In this document: piece by piece, positions 1 to 6,106 of the stretch
Position numbering within the stretch: position 1 is the first letter of the stretch
Layout of the letters: each line of letters opens with the position of its first letter
Source of the DNA: an uncultured Anaerolineales bacterium
GTDB taxonomy: Bacteria > Chloroflexota > Anaerolineae > Anaerolineales > UBA11657
Direction: 5' to 3'
Assembly: GCA_913031335.1 (NCBI GenBank)
Contig: CAJWGI010000002.1
Span: 1-15,433 of the forward strand
Length of the DNA stretch: 15,433 bases
The notes under the pieces: model-generated
The model's database searches: none
Seen by the model: only the letters and a program-made list of their open reading frames with translations
Told to the model about the DNA's origin: nothing
Made by a program: the position numbers and the translations under genes

Positions 1-1552
1 CCACAAGGTCGAAGCGCCGCGAGCGGGCAAAATCCTGCACGTGCGCCCATTCTTCATTGCTGAAACCATCCGGCTGCACCAGGAAAGTCGCGCTCTGAAA
101 GCCGCGTAAGGCGACCACCTGCCGCTCCACGGGTACCGTGCCGGGCAACTGCTCCAGCGCCCCAAGCGCCAGCCCATATACGCGTAGCGACTCGGAGGGC
201 GGCGACTGCAACCAGCGGCTGACCACAAACATGCCGCCCGGCGCCAAGTGCTCCAGGTAGGCCAACATTGCCTCAACCGTCAGACTGTAGTTTTCGACCA
301 GGCTGTAAGCGCCAGAGGTGATGGGGCGGTTCGGGTCAGTCAAGGCCAGTTGGATCACGTCGTACCGAGCGGCGCTGCGCTGCAGAAATGCGCGGATGTC
401 CTCCGTAATCACCGTCACGCGCCTGTCGGAGTACAGGCCTGCGGCGAAATCCCCATAATCGATCCGCAGCACGGACGGAATCAGCGCCTCGCGGTGTGTG
501 ACCGCCACGCGCTCGGCGCCCTGCGCGAGTGCCACGGTCACATCCAGGCCCCCACCCGGTTCGATGACTAATGCTTGGGCAGCCGGGCGGAGTTCATATG
601 CCAGAGACGCGGGCAGGTTCCCGGCCAGCGCCAGCGTACGCGGGTCCTCAAGGTCAAGGCGGCTAATTGGCGACGGCGCATCTCCATCGGTAAAGATAGC
701 AGCTTGAACTGGTGGCGGGTTCTGGTACGCGAAGCTTATGCCAGGAAGGATGCGTATGCTGCCGCTCTCAACCACATCCACACGCGTCGCGCTGCTCCAG
801 CGCTTCACGGTCTGCCGGGCATCCGGCAGCAGCCTCATGCGGGCCAGCGGTTTGTATTCCGAAAGGCGCAGCCTGAGCAAATCCGGTGGCCAGATAAGCC
901 CAATGGTCAGCGCCAGCAGCAGAAGAAAAAAGGGGTAAGAATGAAATCGTAAGGTTGTTTTCGCACTGTGCCTCACGCCTGCATCACTCCTTTTCCCGCG
1001 TCCCACCTGAAGCAGTGTCACTGCCGCCAGCGCGCCGAGCCACGCAGAGCCCAGCACCACCCCCTCGCCCCCAATCCATGCCGGCACGATCAGAGCCAAA
1101 CCTGAACCGAGAGCCGAACCCAAAAGATTCGCGCCGTACAAGCGGTGTGAATGTTCAGGCCGCGTCGCCAGCAGCGCACCCACCACCACTCCAACCAGAC
1201 TGAAGGGCACAGCCACAGCGAGAAAGTTTACCGCCAGTCGCCCGATTTGCATTGCGTCCCAGGCAATACTGAATGAATCGAACGGGAAGTGATTGAGCAC
1301 CAAGTAACTTCCCGGAACGGTCAGGGCGAAGCCAGCGGCCAGACACGCCAAGCTATGCCTGCGGGCCAATCGCCTCGCCAGTCCCGGCACGCTCGCCAGC
1401 AGAGTTCCACCGACGCTCAATCCAAGCAGCGCCAGACTGACAAGCATGAAGGCAAAATGGTAAAACTGGGCAACCGAGAACAGCCGCGTCAGGCCTATCT
1501 CGAAAAGCAACGCCCCCGCGGAGAGCAAGGCGAGTGGCAGGTAGAGAGTCAT
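1..1552 (-). CDS. Membrane-anchored spermidine-synthase-like protein (partial)
   Basis: The minus-strand frame is open from the ATG at 1552-1550 to the left edge, giving 517 residues with no stop, so the C-terminus is missing. Residues 1 to about 200 are very hydrophobic, with several membrane segments; another hydrophobic stretch lies near 214-235. The rest resembles the Rossmann methyltransferase/aminopropyltransferase fold of bacterial spermidine-synthase-like membrane proteins: a glycine motif EPGGGLD at 331-337, then VITEDIRAFL, then SGAYSLVENYSLT and a LAPGGMFVVSRWLQ strand. The acidic residue normally ending the second strand (as in VEINP) appears replaced by THRE (352-355), so true polyamine synthesis is doubtful. 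It starts 12 bp after the radical SAM stop, so the two are probably co-transcribed. AGGTAG 7 bp before the ATG may serve as ribosome site. The substrate is unknown; fold confidence is good, function poor. Confidence 0.85.
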   Translation of the reverse strand, partial: MTLYLPLALLSAGALLFEIGLTRLFSVAQFYHFAFMLVSLALLGLSVGGTLLASVPGLARRLARRHSLACLAAGFALTVPGSYLVLNHFPFDSFSIAWDAMQIGRLAVNFLAVAVPFSLVGVVVGALLATRPEHSHRLYGANLLGSALGSGLALIVPAWIGGEGVVLGSAWLGALAAVTLLQVGRGKRSDAGVRHSAKTTLRFHSYPFFLLLLALTIGLIWPPDLLRLRLSEYKPLARMRLLPDARQTVKRWSSATRVDVVESGSIRILPGISFAYQNPPPVQAAIFTDGDAPSPISRLDLEDPRTLALAGNLPASLAYELRPAAQALVIEPGGGLDVTVALAQGAERVAVTHREALIPSVLRIDYGDFAAGLYSDRRVTVITEDIRAFLQRSAARYDVIQLALTDPNRPITSGAYSLVENYSLTVEAMLAYLEHLAPGGMFVVSRWLQSPPSESLRVYGLALGALEQLPGTVPVERQVVALRGFQSATFLVQPDGFSNEEWAHVQDFARSRRFDLV

Positions 1553-1564
1553 ATTCCCACTACC

Positions 1565-2542
1565 TCAGCGCAGAAAAGCGAAACTCCGCTGTTCATCAAA
1601 CCGGTGCAGTCCTGCGGCTAGTGCAGCCTGGATTGCCCGAGAGAATTCCGCCGCTCTCACGGAGCAGTTGAGCTCCGCGTAGTTCGTCGCGCTGACCTTG
1701 AAAGCGGGGCGGTACTGGTCCATTATATTGATGTAGGTATCCGGCGAGATTTCTCCGGCAAGAAAGGCGAATACCCTTTCAGCGTCTGCCGCCATTCCCG
1801 GCATCACTAGGTGCCGCACCAGCACGCCCCGAACGGCCAGACCGTTCTCGTCAAGCTGCAGGTCTCCGACCTGCCGGTGCATCTCCCTGATGCTCTCCCG
1901 AGCTACGCTTGGATACCTGACTGCCTTTAGATACCGCCTCGCCAGTTCCGGGTCCCAGAATTTGAAATCGGGCATGTAGATATCTACCAGACCCTCCATC
2001 AGGTGAAGGCTTTCCAGAGAATCGAAAGCGCTGGTGTTGTAGACCAGTGGCAGGCGCAGGCCCTTTTCTACGGCCAGGGGTAGGGCTTCAACGATCTGAG
2101 GTACAACGTGTTCCGGCGTGACGAAGTTGATGTTATGGCAGCCCTGGCTTTGGAGTACTAGCATCATGTTAGCCAACTGCCCGGCCGTGGTGGCGCTGCC
2201 GGACACCTCCGCTTTACTCGGACGCTGACTGATGTCCCAGTTCTGGCAAAAGACACACCTGAGGTTACAGTGGGAGAAAAAGATGGTACCGGATCCATTC
2301 AATCCCCGGAGGCAGTCCTCTTCACCCTGGTGGGGCCCGTAACTGCCTACCCGGGCGTAGCGCCCGCTTTTGCATACCGCCCACTTGTCCTCCGACCGGT
2401 TGACGCCGCAGTCCCGCGGACAGACGCAACATTCCCTGAGCATTTCCCGGGCTTGGGCCACTTTCGTCTCCAGCAGCCCAGAATCCCGGACATGAAGGTA
2501 AGCCGGCCAGGTGTGAGTATCACCCTTTACCAGAGAGTCCAT
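1565..2542 (-). CDS. Radical SAM protein, PflX / pyruvate formate-lyase-activase-like
   Basis: This 325-residue protein carries the radical SAM cluster motif C92-x3-C96-x2-C99 (HCNLRCVFCQNW), which binds the 4Fe-4S cluster that cleaves S-adenosylmethionine. Upstream is a second cysteine set, C38/C41/C45 (CVCPRDCGVNR) with C57, typical of the PflX group (COG1313), whose members resemble pyruvate formate-lyase activases but have no settled substrate. Later blocks (INFVTPEHVVPQIVEAL, VYNTSAFDS, DIYMPDFKF, RHLVMPG) follow the family order, and the length is normal. The ATG at 2542 has only a weak ribosome site but matches the usual N-terminus. It leads a minus-strand pair with the spermidine-synthase-like gene. 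There is no pyruvate formate-lyase or other glycyl radical enzyme nearby, so its target cannot be read from context. Confidence 0.9.
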   Translation of the reverse strand: MDSLVKGDTHTWPAYLHVRDSGLLETKVAQAREMLRECCVCPRDCGVNRSEDKWAVCKSGRYARVGSYGPHQGEEDCLRGLNGSGTIFFSHCNLRCVFCQNWDISQRPSKAEVSGSATTAGQLANMMLVLQSQGCHNINFVTPEHVVPQIVEALPLAVEKGLRLPLVYNTSAFDSLESLHLMEGLVDIYMPDFKFWDPELARRYLKAVRYPSVARESIREMHRQVGDLQLDENGLAVRGVLVRHLVMPGMAADAERVFAFLAGEISPDTYINIMDQYRPAFKVSATNYAELNCSVRAAEFSRAIQAALAAGLHRFDEQRSFAFLR

Positions 2543-2591
2543 TGTTGCCCCGGCGGGGACAACCTACTCAGGCCGCACAGAGCCTCTGGCG

Positions 2592-2750
2592 TCATAGCCA
2601 GGTGCCCGGTGTTTTCCTCAGCCGTATCGCCGCCGTTTCGTGCAACAGCGGCACTTGCGCGCGGAGTTCCACAAAAGGCTGGCGGTCACTGCCCGCATGC
2701 GGCGGGCTAGCGGCGGAAAGGTAACGAATGGCTTCAAGTAGGCTGGTCAT
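2592..2750 (-). CDS. Possible small protein, 52 residues, unknown
   Basis: A 53-codon frame begins with MTSLLEAIRYLSAASPP and ends with KTPGTWL. An in-frame stop lies five codons upstream, so the ORF is self-contained. Its composition is protein-like (amphipathic start, then an LRAQVPLLHETAAIRL helix), and it sits about 50 bp before the radical SAM gene on the same strand. The AGGGA before the ATG is too close to be a good ribosome site. I do not recognise it. It may be the first gene of the minus-strand operon or a chance frame in a GC-rich leader. Confidence 0.3.
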   Translation of the reverse strand: MTSLLEAIRYLSAASPPHAGSDRQPFVELRAQVPLLHETAAIRLRKTPGTWL

Positions 2751-3108
2751 TCCCTGCGCGTTTCACCCCGCCAAAATGAGCGACCCGGAAGGCAGCCGGC
2801 TTTCAAAACGCCGATGGTTGCGAAAGTTGGTGAGGGATAGGTCGCCAATTCGCACGCTGTTTACTCAGCCCACTGCCGAAACGAAAACAATCGTGACCGC
2901 ATTATAATCCGAATGCGGTAGCCCCGTTCTACAACATTGCGGGGAACAACCAAACACTCTCGGATTTTTCTGAGAGCACGGCACCCAGTTGCCCTGTTGA
3001 TCCCCCTAGCCTGCTCCACGGCGTGACAGCCACCCTTGTGTAACACCTGGCCCATTTCCACATAAGACAGGAGAACTGTTCGCTACAAATCAGGTGTCTC
3101 CAGAAATC
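2751..3108. other. Intergenic stretch without a supported gene
   Basis: I see no convincing coding frame on either strand. Short open frames exist but lack ribosome sites and protein-like composition. Base composition shifts here from the GC-rich sequence of the radical SAM gene to clearly lower GC. The only structured element I can point to is the inverted repeat at 2896-2919. Confidence 0.5.
2896..2919. promoter_or_regulatory. Inverted repeat enclosing a TATAAT motif
   Basis: Perfect 7-bp arms ACCGCAT and ATGCGGT flank a 10-base spacer that starts with TATAAT. The sequence ATTATAAT is its own reverse complement, so a -10 box could be read on either strand. No good -35 hexamer is at the right distance on either side. 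An operator overlapping a promoter is possible, but there is no obvious gene start immediately downstream. Confidence 0.25.
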
Positions 3109-3124
3109 GAGCGCTGCGGCGCTC
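3109..3124. repeat. Short perfect inverted repeat upstream of the sigma-54-like site
   Basis: GAGCGC and GCGCTC arms with a 4-base spacer lie 18 bp before the -24 element of the sigma-54-like promoter. This is closer than the usual 80-150 bp enhancer distance for sigma-54 activators, so it could be a repressor site or a chance palindrome. Confidence 0.3.
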
Positions 3125-3142
3125 GCTGAGCATCTGCAATCA

Positions 3143-3158
3143 TGGCACGGTATTTGCA
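3143..3158 (+). promoter_or_regulatory. Sigma-54 (RpoN) type -24/-12 promoter
   Basis: TGGCACG, four bases, then TTGCA matches the sigma-54 consensus TGGCACG-N4-TTGC(A/T) at every conserved position. The invariant GG (3144-3145) and GC (3156-3157) are separated by exactly 10 bp, as sigma-54 requires. Transcription would start near 3168-3170, about 42 bases before a 36-codon ORF with an AGGAGG ribosome site. Promoters of this class need an AAA+ activator, and none is encoded in the window. A 16-bp match can occur by chance, but placement right before a well-formed translation start supports it. Confidence 0.6.
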
Positions 3159-3211
3159 ACCCCACAATTACTCAACGCGACATCCGGCATGAACTCAACC
3201 AGGAGGCCAAC

Positions 3212-3322
3212 ATGCCAAACGCAGAACATGAATTGGACCTACCGTTGATTCCGCTTCCAAAGATTGCGAATTTCAGCACCGAAAAACTGCTCGAGTTTTG
3301 TTATGCTACGATGGTGCAATGA
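3212..3322 (+). CDS. Small ORF, 36 residues, behind sigma-54-like promoter
   Basis: The ATG follows AGGAGG with a 5-base spacer, the best-formed plus-strand ribosome site in this gap. The peptide starts MPNAEHELDLPLIPLP and is acidic then amphipathic, ending CYATMVQ before TGA. In the same frame just past the TGA the sequence reads WLFVLAVGLAVWCFPIQR and then stops: a textbook membrane helix. The reading is therefore either a 36-residue soluble peptide or the head of a 55-residue single-span membrane protein interrupted by an in-frame TGA. Being behind the sigma-54-like site suggests regulated expression. I do not recognise the family. Confidence 0.45.
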   Translation: MPNAEHELDLPLIPLPKIANFSTEKLLEFCYATMVQ

Positions 3323-3402
3323 TGGCTATTCGTGTTAGCAGTGGGGCTGGCCGTGTGGTGTTTTCCAATTCAACGTTGATACGCGAGGGCTGCTAGAGCA
3401 TC

Positions 3403-3474
3403 ATGCTCGCTGCAATCATGCTTGTGCTGACTGCCACCGCCACAATGTTCGTGAGATACTGCTTGAAGAACTAG
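3403..3474 (+). CDS. Tiny hydrophobic ORF, 23 residues
   Basis: The frame MLAAIMLVLTATATMFVRYC followed by LKN and TAG is almost entirely one hydrophobic segment with basic residues at the C-terminal end. It lies 80 bp after the 36-codon ORF, in a different frame, and has no good ribosome site. It could be the second membrane span of a broken two-span protein that begins at 3212, a separate micro-membrane protein, or chance. Confidence 0.2.
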   Translation: MLAAIMLVLTATATMFVRYCLKN

Positions 3475-3534
3475 CTGCATAACTAACCCATTTTGGACAA
3501 ATTTCCACAATGGGACAATCTGCCATATTATGGT

Positions 3535-3560
3535 GCGCCACTATCATGATATTGTGGCGC
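3535..3560. repeat. Inverted repeat with nested palindrome
   Basis: Perfect arms GCGCCAC (3535-3541) and GTGGCGC (3554-3560) flank a spacer that contains the palindrome TATCATGATA. TTTTG follows on the plus strand, so it could act as a weak terminator for the small ORFs after the sigma-54-like promoter; the two-level symmetry also fits a protein binding site. The 12-base loop is large for a terminator. Confidence 0.4.
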
Positions 3561-3816
3561 TTTTGATTCGTAGTCGTGCGTTATTTCAGCTGAATCATTG
3601 TGATCTAAGAGACATGAACAGCAGGAGTCAACGCTACACTTGCGGCATGTTAGCAATGCTGTACGTTCCGCCATCAAAGGCAAGTTCACGAATCAAAGTC
3701 CTGACAATTGTTACAATATCAGCAATATGAAGGCCCAGTTGGCAACCACTCTCCTAGATGACACACAATCCCGGACGACGCTTTAATTACTTCCATGTAA
3801 AGCGAGTTTTGTTTTT

Positions 3817-3830
3817 GGGCAGGCCTGCCC
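3817..3830. repeat. Perfect 14-bp palindrome
   Basis: GGGCAGGCCTGCCC is a perfect palindrome preceded by a T-rich run on the plus strand. It has no loop, so it is better as a DNA-binding or restriction-type site than as an RNA hairpin. No gene start lies near enough to assign a role. Confidence 0.3.
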
Positions 3831-4324
3831 TGCAACTGCAGCCGTCATCGCAAGATCAGAAAGAAAATCCCTAATCGCAGCCTGTGGGTTTTTGTCGGGG
3901 AAACTACTACTGCATCGCCACAGCAAGGGTTTGGCACGCAGGACAACTCTGGTCCGGGCGCACGATAGAGTAACCGGCTTGCGGATCGTCATCGAGACTC
4001 TTCACCATGGCAAAATTCACGTTATCAGCCGGATTATGTCCATCTGGCGCGCCAGAGTGACGACCTGCCTGAGGTAAGCGACGTGCTGTGCGACGATCAT
4101 GTTAATCGGTGGACGCCAAGAGAATTACGGCGGAAGATATCCCAATTCCTCCCCGCTCAAGTAGCCCAATTTAGTTATTCAGATGGGCTTGCCGCCTGCC
4201 ATGACAGTCAGGATGATCCACCCAAACACCATGCAGTGAATCTGTCGCGCTGTGAAACGCTGACCTGAGGAGAAAGGCTTGTTATTAGTCATCGGACGTT
4301 GATCTAGCAGGTTTTCAAACAACA

Positions 4325-4350
4325 TGGCGGCCCACCTTTTCGAGCCGCCA
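4325..4350. repeat. Inverted repeat downstream of the SDR gene
   Basis: Arms TGGCGGC and GCCGCCA (7 bp) enclose a 12-base spacer. It is about 100 bp past the stop of the minus-strand SDR gene. Read on the minus strand it lacks a following T run, so intrinsic termination is doubtful. Confidence 0.3.
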
Positions 4351-4410
4351 GATCTGCCAACCAGCATTACAGCGATTTTGGCATGTGAGGCCTGTTTCTG
4401 CAATCAACGA

Positions 4411-4442
4411 GTGCGGCCTCTACTTGAGCAGCTCTGCCGCAC
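4411..4442 (-). terminator. Possible hairpin after the SDR stop codon
   Basis: Arms GTGCGGC (4411-4417) and GCCGCAC (4436-4442) lie 5 bp past the end of the minus-strand SDR gene. The 18-base loop can pair further inside. There is no U run after it, so it may only be a 3-prime stabilising hairpin or a Rho-assisted terminator. Confidence 0.3.
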
Positions 4443-4447
4443 CGAGC

Positions 4448-5335
4448 TTAATGGCAATCCCAGTCACCCTTGGTAGCGGTCATATCCTCGCTGAGGTCCC
4501 ATAACTTGGCGGCAGCAGCCATGTCCTTAGCTCTCTTCGATGGTTCCTTCGGTTTGCAGTCGTACAGATACTCACCAGTTATGCCTTCCGCCTCCTCCGA
4601 GACGGCCGCCCAGACCACCGTCTCTGCTCCCTTGGTGTCTTGACGCTGGACGGGACGCGTGAGAACCATCATGGCGCTAGCAAGGAGGCCATTGTTGTGG
4701 CTGAAACCGGTATTAACAAAACCGGGATGGACGGCGTTAGCGGTGACTTTAGAGCCTTTAAGGCAGTGTGCCAATTGCCGGGTGAAAAGGACGTTGGCCA
4801 GTTTCGACTGACTGTAAGAACGCCATCCCCACAAAGGCTGGTGTTTGGAGAACTGCAAGTCATCCCAATACATCCTGCCTGTTTGGTGGGCATCCGAGGC
4901 GGTGTTAACGACCCTAGCGGGGGATCTCTCAACCAACAGGTCTTGAAGTAGAGTGGTGAGCAGGAAGTAGGCGTTGTGATTGAGTGCCCAAGTCCTCTCG
5001 AAACCCTCACTAGTAAGCTCCCGCTGCGAAAAGATGGCTCCGGCGTTGTTTATGAGTACATCAAGCCGACCATGTTTGGTGCGAACCCGGTCAGCGAGAT
5101 TCCGCACCTCAGACTGCAACATCAGGTTGCAGATCTCTCCATCTATGGACCTCGCTCCTGGCACTGTATGCAGTTCAGCCACGAGTCGGGCAGTGCGCTT
5201 ATTACTCCGTCCGACAACGATGAGAGTGGCCCCGGTGGTGGCGATTTCCTGCGCCGCTCTCCTCCCTATTCCGCGAGTGGCTCCTGTGATGAGTACCACC
5301 TTACCTTCCATGCTCCGTTTTGTGAATGCCGTCAT
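4448..5335 (-). CDS. Short-chain dehydrogenase, retinol-dehydrogenase-like
   Basis: This 295-residue classical SDR has the NAD(P)-binding TGATRGIG (17-24), NNAG (96-99), catalytic S147, and Y174-x3-K178 (YSQSK). Overall layout (VNTASDAH, a tryptophan-rich segment before YSQSK, AVHPGFVNTGF) resembles RDH11-14/WWOX-type oxidoreductases, which reduce or oxidise lipophilic aldehydes and alcohols; the real substrate is unknown. Basic residues after G42 (GRSNKR) favour NADP(H). GAGAGGAG 7 bases before the ATG fixes the start at 5335. It has its own promoter at 5377-5405 and is divergent from the cold-shock gene. It lies at the edge of the lower-GC region and its composition is less GC-rich than the other SDR at 8551, so acquisition by transfer is possible. 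Confidence 0.9.
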   Translation of the reverse strand: MTAFTKRSMEGKVVLITGATRGIGRRAAQEIATTGATLIVVGRSNKRTARLVAELHTVPGARSIDGEICNLMLQSEVRNLADRVRTKHGRLDVLINNAGAIFSQRELTSEGFERTWALNHNAYFLLTTLLQDLLVERSPARVVNTASDAHQTGRMYWDDLQFSKHQPLWGWRSYSQSKLANVLFTRQLAHCLKGSKVTANAVHPGFVNTGFSHNNGLLASAMMVLTRPVQRQDTKGAETVVWAAVSEEAEGITGEYLYDCKPKEPSKRAKDMAAAAKLWDLSEDMTATKGDWDCH

Positions 5336-5376
5336 TGGGTTACTCCTCTCAATAAGTGACTTCTGGGCATCGGTTC

Positions 5377-5405
5377 AATATACGATACGTTAGCTGGAAT
5401 GTTAA
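5377..5405 (-). promoter_or_regulatory. Sigma-70-type promoter of the SDR gene
   Basis: On the minus strand TTAACA (5405-5400, 5 of 6 to the -35 consensus) is followed by a 17-bp spacer and TATATT (5382-5377, 5 of 6 to the -10 consensus). Transcription would start near 5370, leaving a 35-base leader with the AGAGGAG ribosome site. This is one of the two best housekeeping promoters I see in the window. Confidence 0.7.
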
Positions 5406-5489
5406 TCCCCCTACCCCTGCCGCGACGTGACCGGCGGCGAGAGACGCCTGACCCGCTTCAATATGCAGCGGATTATTCCATTTCAACGG

Positions 5490-5517
5490 GCCAGCCCCGT
5501 GTGCGAGTGGGGTTGGC
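5490..5517. repeat. Hairpin-forming inverted repeat between SDR and cold-shock genes
   Basis: GCCAGCCCC (5490-5498) pairs with GGGGTTGGC (5509-5517), a 9-bp stem with one G-T pair and a 10-base loop. It lies just upstream of the proposed cold-shock promoter, so it may be a binding site or mark the end of an upstream element. No T run follows on either strand. Confidence 0.3.
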
Positions 5518-5543
5518 AATCGCACGGATTCTCGCCTCGAAAC

Positions 5544-5573
5544 TTGGCCTTGCGCAAACTGGAAAGATATAGT
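5544..5573 (+). promoter_or_regulatory. Candidate promoter of the cold-shock gene
   Basis: TTGGCC (4 of 6 to the -35 consensus), an 18-bp spacer and TATAGT (5 of 6 to the -10 consensus). Transcription from about 5580 would give a 120-base leader, in keeping with the long leaders of cold-shock mRNAs. Not the only possible reading. Confidence 0.4.
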
Positions 5574-5685
5574 ACCATTACCCGCTGAGTTAGGAGCAGG
5601 CAGACGACCGATTTGTTGGTAGGACCTCAGAAGGACACCCCAGCAACACCTAAGCTCACAGAGTAAGAGTATCAATCTCAAAAAG

Positions 5686-5699
5686 GAGAATCTATTCTC
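5686..5699 (+). promoter_or_regulatory. Small hairpin overlapping the ribosome site of the cold-shock gene
   Basis: GAGAA and TTCTC, separated by TCTA, directly abut the ATG at 5700 and include the 3-prime half of the Shine-Dalgarno site AAAGGAG (5682-5688). Shine-Dalgarno to start spacing is 11 bases, somewhat long. Folding would hide part of the ribosome site, giving a possible translational control element. The stem is short, so the effect may be weak. Confidence 0.4.
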
Positions 5700-5909
5700 A
5701 TGGCCGAACGTGAAAACGGCACTGTCAAGTGGTTCAATGGATCCAAAGGTTTTGGATTCATCGAACGCCAATCCGGCGACGATTGTTTCGTGCACTACAG
5801 CGCCATCAATGCCGATGGCTACAGGGATCTCGCTGAAGGACAACATGTTGAGTTTGAAGTTGAACCTTCCGACAGAGGCCCTAAAGCCATCAATGTCTCG
5901 GTAGTCTAG
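5700..5909 (+). CDS. Cold-shock domain protein (CspA family)
   Basis: This 69-residue protein is one complete cold-shock domain of normal length. It shows the two nucleic-acid-binding motifs RNP1 (KGFGFI, 16-21) and RNP2 (FVHY, 30-33), plus NGTVKWFN at the start and a [10 protein letters not shown] end. Family members bind single-stranded RNA or DNA, melt mRNA secondary structure and act as RNA chaperones in the cytoplasm. AAAGGAG precedes the ATG. It is a single-gene unit: a divergent SDR lies upstream and a strong terminator downstream. The acidic C29 region ([11 protein letters not shown]) is normal for the family. Whether it is cold-induced or constitutive cannot be told from the protein; the long leader hints at post-transcriptional control. 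Confidence 0.95.
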   Translation: MAERENGTVKWFNGSKGFGFIERQSGDDCFVHYSAINADGYRDLAEGQHVEFEVEPSDRGPKAINVSVV

Positions 5910-5985
5910 AGTCTGTCAGTATATCCGTCGAAGTCAGTCGTCTGTCAGGGGCACACGTAACACCAACCACGGATACCCAAACACG

Positions 5986-6025
5986 AAGCGGCGGCAACTT
6001 CTCGCGAGGTTCGCCGCCGCTTTTT
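5986..6025 (+). terminator. Rho-independent terminator of the cold-shock gene
   Basis: AAGCGGCGGC (5986-5995) pairs with GCCGCCGCTT (6013-6022), and the AAC/GTT next to them can extend the stem with one bulge. A T run at 6021-6025 follows. It lies 77 bp after the stop codon and before the plus-strand peptidase gene, so it separates the two units. Confidence 0.85.
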
Positions 6026-6055
6026 GATTCGCGCCGGCGCGCCGAGAGGCGGGTA

Positions 6056-6064
6056 TGGTAAACT
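6056..6064 (+). promoter_or_regulatory. Candidate extended -10 promoter of the peptidase gene
   Basis: TGG followed by TAAACT has the extended -10 form (TGn before the hexamer) without a clear -35 box. Transcription near 6071 would leave a leader of about 36 bases before the GTG start. The same arrangement recurs at 8513 and 9465. Confidence 0.35.
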
Positions 6065-6106
6065 CCTCCCGGCAGCCCTCTCTCTCAACGGCGACACGAT
6101 CTGGAC

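Larger units (their letters stand above)
3475..4447. other. Low-GC, gene-poor region, possibly decayed sequence
   Basis: Nearly 1 kb holds no supported gene. The line at 3541-3600 is about 40 percent GC, far below the flanking genes. Several short frames have protein-like composition without a proper start: a minus-strand stop-free run at 3910-4101 (64 codons, containing DDDPQAGYSIVRPDQSCPAC and then two tandem stops), and a minus-strand frame ending at 4179 whose last part reads VFGWIILTVMAGG like a membrane span. Such fragments separated by stops suggest old, eroded genes, but I cannot name them. No transposase motif or terminal repeat was seen. Confidence 0.4.

Noticed and set aside
248..1621. 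Several plus-strand open frames in the first 1.6 kb
   Set aside because: They are antisense to the continuous membrane/methyltransferase frame, which shows family motifs from 1552 to the left edge.
3783..3992. Minus-strand 69-codon frame in the gene-poor gap
   Set aside because: No ribosome site or recognisable motif, and other frames in the same place look equally protein-like.
4179..4403. Minus-strand 74-codon frame ending in a hydrophobic segment
   Set aside because: It has a possible membrane span near its end but no ribosome site, and it overlaps an inverted repeat; too weak to list as a gene.
2543..4447. CRISPR array, tRNA or insertion-sequence ends in the gap
   Set aside because: No regularly spaced direct repeats, no cloverleaf-like sequence and no paired terminal repeats with target duplication were found by eye.
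5349..5846. Minus-strand frame of 165 codons across the cold-shock gene
   Set aside because: It overlaps the cold-shock domain and both promoter candidates, with no ribosome site or motif.
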